The notes under the pieces were generated by a model, which ran no database searches, was not told where the DNA came from, and worked only from the letters and a program-made list of their open reading frames with translations. A program made the translations under genes and the position numbers. A DNA stretch of 9,134 bases from Streptococcus sp. (GTDB lineage Bacteria > Bacillota > Bacilli > Lactobacillales > Streptococcaceae), in the NCBI GenBank assembly GCA_030825825.1, contig JAPJPE010000047.1:1-9134 (forward strand). The letters run 5' to 3'. Shown piece by piece: positions 6,269 to 9,134 of the stretch; position 1 is the first letter of the stretch, and each line of letters opens with the position of its first letter.

Positions 6269-7573
6269 TTACCTAAAACGAAGCCCCTTTGGATAGAAAT
6301 TTTTCAGGGTTTGCCCGGTCACTTTGGCAAAGCCCAAACCATTGCCTTCTACAAGGACCTGGTACCATCCATTTGGATGCGTTTCCTTCAATTGAACTGT
6401 CTCTCCCGCCACATAATGAACAAAGTCCTCAGGCGTGATCGAAACAGTCTCTTTGACTTCACTCGGTTTCAGAGCTAGACCAAGCGCAAAACTAGGTTCA
6501 AATCGATTTTTCTTGAAGGTTCCTAGGTGCAAGCCATTGCGGGCAATTTTTACTTTGCGCAAATCTGGTAAACCAAGTGGAACCAAGTAGAGTTCATCCC
6601 CAAAGGTTTCAAGGATTCCTTCTAGAGTGATCTTCAAGTGTTTCTTAGAAAACTCCTGCCACCATTTCTTTTGCTCCGCAGATAATTGGTCCTTTTTGGA
6701 AGGGATTTTGGCAGGACGATTCTCTCCTAGATAACGGAATTTAGCAACAAATTGTCCCTCCCCTTTAAAGAGATGAGGATACATGCGCGCCGTTTCTGGA
6801 TGGTCAATGCCTTCTGCCATACCATTGATCTTCTCGATCGTTTCCAATTCTAGATCAAAATTATCTAAGAGCCAGGATACGATCTCTTCATTTTCCTCAG
6901 GAGCCCAGGTACAGGTTGAATAAACCAAGGAACCACCTGGAACCAACATCTTGAGAGCATCCTCCAGAATTTCTCTTTGAAGAAGACTACACTCTCGAGG
7001 ATATTCGACAGACCAATAGTCCATGGCATCTAGTTGCTTACGAAACATCCCCTCACCCGAACAAGGAGCATCTAATACAATCAGATCAAAAAAGCCTGAG
7101 AAAACTTTGGCCAGACGATCGGCTGACTCATTGGTTACCAATACATTTCGGGCACCGAAGCGTTCGACATTCTCTACGAGAATTTTCGAGCGTCCCTTGT
7201 GGATTTCATTGGAGACCAAGAGTCCTTGATTGTCCAAATAAGACAAGAGTTGCGTCGTCTTACCACCAGGTGCTGCGGCTAAGTCTAGGACCTTCATCCC
7301 AGGCTTTGGCTGGGCGACTTGGGCCACTATCTGAGCTGCTGGTTCTTGTGAATAGACCAAGCCCGTTGCGTGTTCGATGGATTTCCCTGAGACCTTTCCA
7401 TAATGGCCCCAAGGAGTATTGGGAATCGGATCATCAAATACTTTTTGTGCTTCTTTCAAAGGATTGGTGCGAAAGGCTGCTACTGCTTCTTGATCAAAGG
7501 TCGCAAAAAAAGCAGCAGCATCCTCACCTAGAAGATGCTGGTATTTTTCTTTAAAACCATTGGGAAAATTCAT
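6269..7573 (-). CDS. RsmB/NOP family 16S rRNA (cytosine-5) methyltransferase, RsmF-like
   Basis: SAM-dependent enzyme that methylates carbon 5 of a cytosine in RNA, most likely 16S rRNA. Its 434 residues show an N-terminal RsmF-type region (FRTNPLK near 34-40), the SAM-binding motif VLDLAAAPGGKTTQL at 95-109, the motif IV VLDAPCSGEGMFRK at 166-179 with Cys171, and motif VI YSTCTWAPEENE at 218-229 with Cys221. These are the two cysteines used for covalent catalysis and release. The C-terminal 150 residues match the layout of RsmF-like proteins with a PUA-like RNA-binding end (GLHLGTFKKNRFEPSFALG). The start ATG abuts the stop of the upstream phosphatase gene (TAAATG), with GGGAGAAG inside that gene's last codons, so translation is coupled. 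The exact target cytosine or cytosines (E. coli RsmF uses C1407) cannot be read from sequence, hence no gene symbol. Confidence 0.93.
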   Translation of the reverse strand: MNFPNGFKEKYQHLLGEDAAAFFATFDQEAVAAFRTNPLKEAQKVFDDPIPNTPWGHYGKVSGKSIEHATGLVYSQEPAAQIVAQVAQPKPGMKVLDLAAAPGGKTTQLLSYLDNQGLLVSNEIHKGRSKILVENVERFGARNVLVTNESADRLAKVFSGFFDLIVLDAPCSGEGMFRKQLDAMDYWSVEYPRECSLLQREILEDALKMLVPGGSLVYSTCTWAPEENEEIVSWLLDNFDLELETIEKINGMAEGIDHPETARMYPHLFKGEGQFVAKFRYLGENRPAKIPSKKDQLSAEQKKWWQEFSKKHLKITLEGILETFGDELYLVPLGLPDLRKVKIARNGLHLGTFKKNRFEPSFALGLALKPSEVKETVSITPEDFVHYVAGETVQLKETHPNGWYQVLVEGNGLGFAKVTGQTLKNFYPKGLRFR

Positions 7574-8344
7574 TTAACTTCTCCCTTTCTTAAGATAGGT
7601 TTGAATTTCTGTTAACTTCACTTTTGGAACCATCATAATGGGTTCCACTGACTGGTAATTAGGTTTATCTCCATTTAGATTTAAAACGGTATAGCCCAAC
7701 TGTTCCCCCATGATCGCAGCTGCAGCATAATCCCAGGGCCAGATGTAGCTAAAATAAGCTAGAATCCCACCTGAGAGAATTTTTGAAAAACTAATACCGG
7801 CACTTCCGTAGACCCGAATGCCAAGAGAATCCATACCAAGATCGGCCATGCCCCAGTCATTTTTCTCAAGCATGCCGACATTTGAAGCAATCAGAAAGTT
7901 TTCCAGAGGTTGGTCCACAAAGGGTGTCAGTTCAACCTCATTGCGATAAACAGGGAATTCTCCACCCCCGTAAAAAAGGTGATCCCGCATCACATCGTAG
8001 ATCAGGCCAAACTGACCAATTCCGTCTTCAAAATAGGCCACCATCACCGCAAAATCTTCCTTTTGGGTCACAAAATTATTGGTCCCATCAATAGGATCAA
8101 TTACCCAAACGGATCCTTCTGAAATCGGTGAACGAAGGCCATTTTCCTCCGCAAAAATCCGATCTTCTGGGTAGCGATGTGTGATTTTTTCAACCAAATC
8201 CTTTTGAACCTGTTGGTCCATCTGGGTGACTAAATCTGTCGGCCCAGTCTTTTTTGAGATCATCAAGTCATCATGGAGATGAAGACGCAAGTAGTCTCCA
8301 GCCTCTAAAACGATTTGTTTGGCAAACTCTAATTTATTCTTCAA
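7574..8344 (-). CDS. Inositol monophosphatase family protein
   Basis: Mg2+-dependent sugar or nucleotide phosphatase of the IMPase/CysQ superfamily. From the chosen TTG start it has 256 residues. Metal-site motifs are intact: Glu66-Glu67 in FAEENG, VIDPIDGTNNF with Asp83 and Asp86 near 81-91, and WDYAAAA with Asp205 near 204-210 (the usual Gly of WDxAAG is Ala here). Substrate could be inositol phosphate, another sugar phosphate or 3',5'-bisphosphate nucleotides; the motifs do not decide. A longer frame starts with GTG at 8389, but it lacks a ribosome binding site and adds a Lys/Arg-rich stretch unlike the family. TTG at 8344 has AGGAAGGA about 10 nt upstream and yields MKNKLEFAKQ, a typical N-terminus. 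The gene overlaps the upstream UPF0223 gene by 11 nt and abuts the methyltransferase gene, suggesting coupled translation. Confidence 0.9.
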   Translation of the reverse strand: MKNKLEFAKQIVLEAGDYLRLHLHDDLMISKKTGPTDLVTQMDQQVQKDLVEKITHRYPEDRIFAEENGLRSPISEGSVWVIDPIDGTNNFVTQKEDFAVMVAYFEDGIGQFGLIYDVMRDHLFYGGGEFPVYRNEVELTPFVDQPLENFLIASNVGMLEKNDWGMADLGMDSLGIRVYGSAGISFSKILSGGILAYFSYIWPWDYAAAAIMGEQLGYTVLNLNGDKPNYQSVEPIMMVPKVKLTEIQTYLKKGRS

Positions 8345-8612
8345 GAGAAAACCATCCTTCCTCTTTTTGCTTTGCAGTCTGGGTCGCACGATAGAGAGAA
8401 TAACCGCTCACTTCTTCGAACTCCCGTCCAAGACGCTTTTCTTCTCCGATACTAGGCACGACCTTCTTAAAAGCTCGGTAGGCTTCCATGTATTTTTTGG
8501 CTTCTACCTTACTTTCATAGGCTTCTTCAACTTTATTGAAAAAAGAAAGCACTGAAGCAAGCTCTTCAGTGCTCCACGATAAGTCCAGTGGGTAACTATA
8601 ATTTTTTTGCAT
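8334..8612 (-). CDS. UPF0223 family small protein (YktA-like)
   Basis: A 92-residue soluble protein of the uncharacterised UPF0223 family found in Firmicutes (B. subtilis YktA is the member I recall). Seen: YSYPLDLSWSTEELASVLSFF near the start, a charged helical middle with EAYRAFKKVVPSIGEEKRL and the family's C-terminal FEEVSGYSLYRATQTAK. No membrane segment, signal peptide or catalytic motif is visible, and no function can be given. It starts 12 nt after the spx stop with AAGAAG as a weak ribosome binding site, and its end overlaps the phosphatase start by 11 nt. The constant placement between spx and the phosphatase suggests co-expression, not necessarily a shared pathway. Confidence 0.92.
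   Translation of the reverse strand: MQKNYSYPLDLSWSTEELASVLSFFNKVEEAYESKVEAKKYMEAYRAFKKVVPSIGEEKRLGREFEEVSGYSLYRATQTAKQKEEGWFSLEE
8342..8359 (-). promoter_or_regulatory. Ribosome binding site that decides the phosphatase TTG start
   Basis: Minus strand AAGGA (8359-8355), within AGGAAGGA, precedes TTG (8344-8342) by 10 nt. The alternative GTG at 8389 has only a pyrimidine-rich stretch upstream. The spacer is slightly long, so the call is moderate. Confidence 0.6.
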
Positions 8613-8624
8613 TCGACATACTTC

Positions 8625-9026
8625 TTAGTTTATTTCTGCTCTTAGAGTGGCAGAGCGTAACTCTTGTTTGCGATAACTCCGTGGCAAGAAGGCCCGAATT
8701 TCATCTTCGTTAAAGCCAATCTGCATGCGTTTGTTATCTAAAATAATCGGTCTCCGCAAGAGACTAGGATTTTCCTCAATCAGATGGATCAAGGCCGAGA
8801 TGGATAAATCTTCAACATCAACATCCAATTTTTGAAAAATTTTTGAACGAGTTGAAATAATGTCGTCTGTTCCGTTTTCGGTCAAGGCCAATATACTTGT
8901 CAACTCCTGTTTGCTCAAAGGACTTGTCATAATATTGTGTTCTTTAAATGGAACATCGTGCTTTTTTAACCAAGCCCGAGCTTTTCGACATGATGTACAA
9001 CTCGGTGATAAAAATAATGTAATCAT
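8625..9026 (-). CDS. spx: Spx/ArsC-family transcriptional regulator
   Basis: Spx binds the alpha C-terminal domain of RNA polymerase and redirects transcription under thiol or oxidative stress. From the chosen ATG it has 133 residues, a normal length. Key residues are all present: redox switch C10-T-S-C13, Gly52 and Arg60 at the polymerase interface (ENGTDDIISTR), and RPI at 92-94 followed by GFNEDEIRAFLP. An upstream in-frame GTG would add three residues but leaves no spacer to the AGAAG site; the ATG has 8 nt and gives the familiar MITLFLSPSC start. Streptococci usually have two Spx paralogues (SpxA1, SpxA2); which one this is cannot be decided here. It is the first gene of a likely four-gene transcript and has a good promoter at 9066-9094. 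The C-terminus lacks the LAN-like end of B. subtilis Spx, so ClpXP recognition may differ. Confidence 0.95.
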   Translation of the reverse strand: MITLFLSPSCTSCRKARAWLKKHDVPFKEHNIMTSPLSKQELTSILALTENGTDDIISTRSKIFQKLDVDVEDLSISALIHLIEENPSLLRRPIILDNKRMQIGFNEDEIRAFLPRSYRKQELRSATLRAEIN

Positions 9027-9039
9027 GTGGTTCACTTCT
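9024..9039 (-). promoter_or_regulatory. Ribosome binding site that decides the spx start
   Basis: Minus strand AGAAG (9039-9035) lies 8 nt before ATG (9026-9024). The GTG at 9035-9033 overlaps this site and is therefore unlikely to be the start. Confidence 0.6.
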
Positions 9040-9065
9040 TTTTTTATATATAACTATCTGACTCT

Positions 9066-9094
9066 ATTATACAAAAAAAATAGGTGCTTGAAAA
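9066..9094 (-). promoter_or_regulatory. spx promoter
   Basis: Minus strand TATAAT (9071-9066) is a perfect -10; TTTTCA (9094-9089) at 17 bp matches 4 of 6 -35 positions. The spacer contains eight T bases. Predicted start is near 9059, giving a leader of about 33 nt. Confidence 0.8.
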
Positions 9095-9104
9095 GCGCTT
9101 TTTT
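9082..9104. terminator. GC-centred inverted repeat with flanking A and T tracts upstream of spx
   Basis: Read on the plus strand AGGTGCTT (9082-9089) pairs with AAGCGCTT (9093-9100) across GAA with two G-U pairs, then TTTT follows, while eight A bases lie at 9073-9080. Read on the minus strand the stem has two mismatches but is followed by eight T bases. It could end transcription from a minus-strand gene beyond the right edge or act in both directions. It overlaps the spx -35. Nothing else is supported in 9105-9134. Confidence 0.45.
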
Positions 9105-9134
9105 GATTTCTCGACGATTTTTCTGAATTTCAGT

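Noticed and set aside
9054..9134. Minus-strand frame open from the right edge for 26 codons to a TAG
   Set aside because: It runs through the spx promoter and poly-T spacer (repeated Phe codons). A gene tail cannot be excluded without sequence to the right, but promoter evidence is stronger.
1..9134. tRNA, rRNA, CRISPR array, insertion sequence or prophage remnant
   Set aside because: Coding density is near complete with recognised core genes on one strand; no spaced direct repeats, transposase frame or cloverleaf-like segment was seen.

Overview
The window is a compact piece of a Streptococcus chromosome. The organism call rests on protein content: a tandem pair of PstB ATPases, an Spx regulator ending in AEIN, a TRTG-extended -10 promoter style, and a gene order that, as I recall it, matches the pneumococcal second phosphate-transport locus. 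I cannot name the species. Every supported gene lies on the minus strand, so the biological reading order runs from position 9134 down to 1.

First block (about 9094 to 6269): a promoter and a GC-centred inverted repeat precede spx (thioredoxin-fold regulator of RNA polymerase). Three closely packed genes follow: a UPF0223 small protein, an inositol-monophosphatase-family phosphatase, and an RsmB/NOP (RsmF-like) m5C rRNA methyltransferase. Gaps are 12 nt, an 11-nt overlap and 0 nt, so this looks like one transcript.

Second block (6268 to 1171): a 105-nt spacer holds a good extended -10 promoter, an A/T inverted repeat and a short tandem repeat. It is followed by the phosphate importer operon pstS-pstC-pstA-pstB1-pstB2-phoU. 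PstS is the surface lipoprotein that captures phosphate, PstC and PstA form the membrane channel, the two PstB proteins supply the ATPase, and PhoU restrains the system. No strong terminator separates the first block from this one, so read-through is possible. A clear intrinsic terminator closes the operon 24 nt after phoU.

Third block (1 to 1161): pepN (lysyl/alanyl-type M1 aminopeptidase) has its own promoter, a leader hairpin and a strong ribosome binding site. The gene runs off the left edge with 365 codons visible, including all zinc ligands.

This is largely conserved core genome, and I found no undescribed multi-gene system. The points most worth a second look are: the replacement of the switch histidine by arginine in one of the two PstB ATPases; the TTG start of pstS overlapped by a two-codon ATG reading frame; the repeat-rich pst leader; and the overlap of the pst terminator with the pepN promoter.
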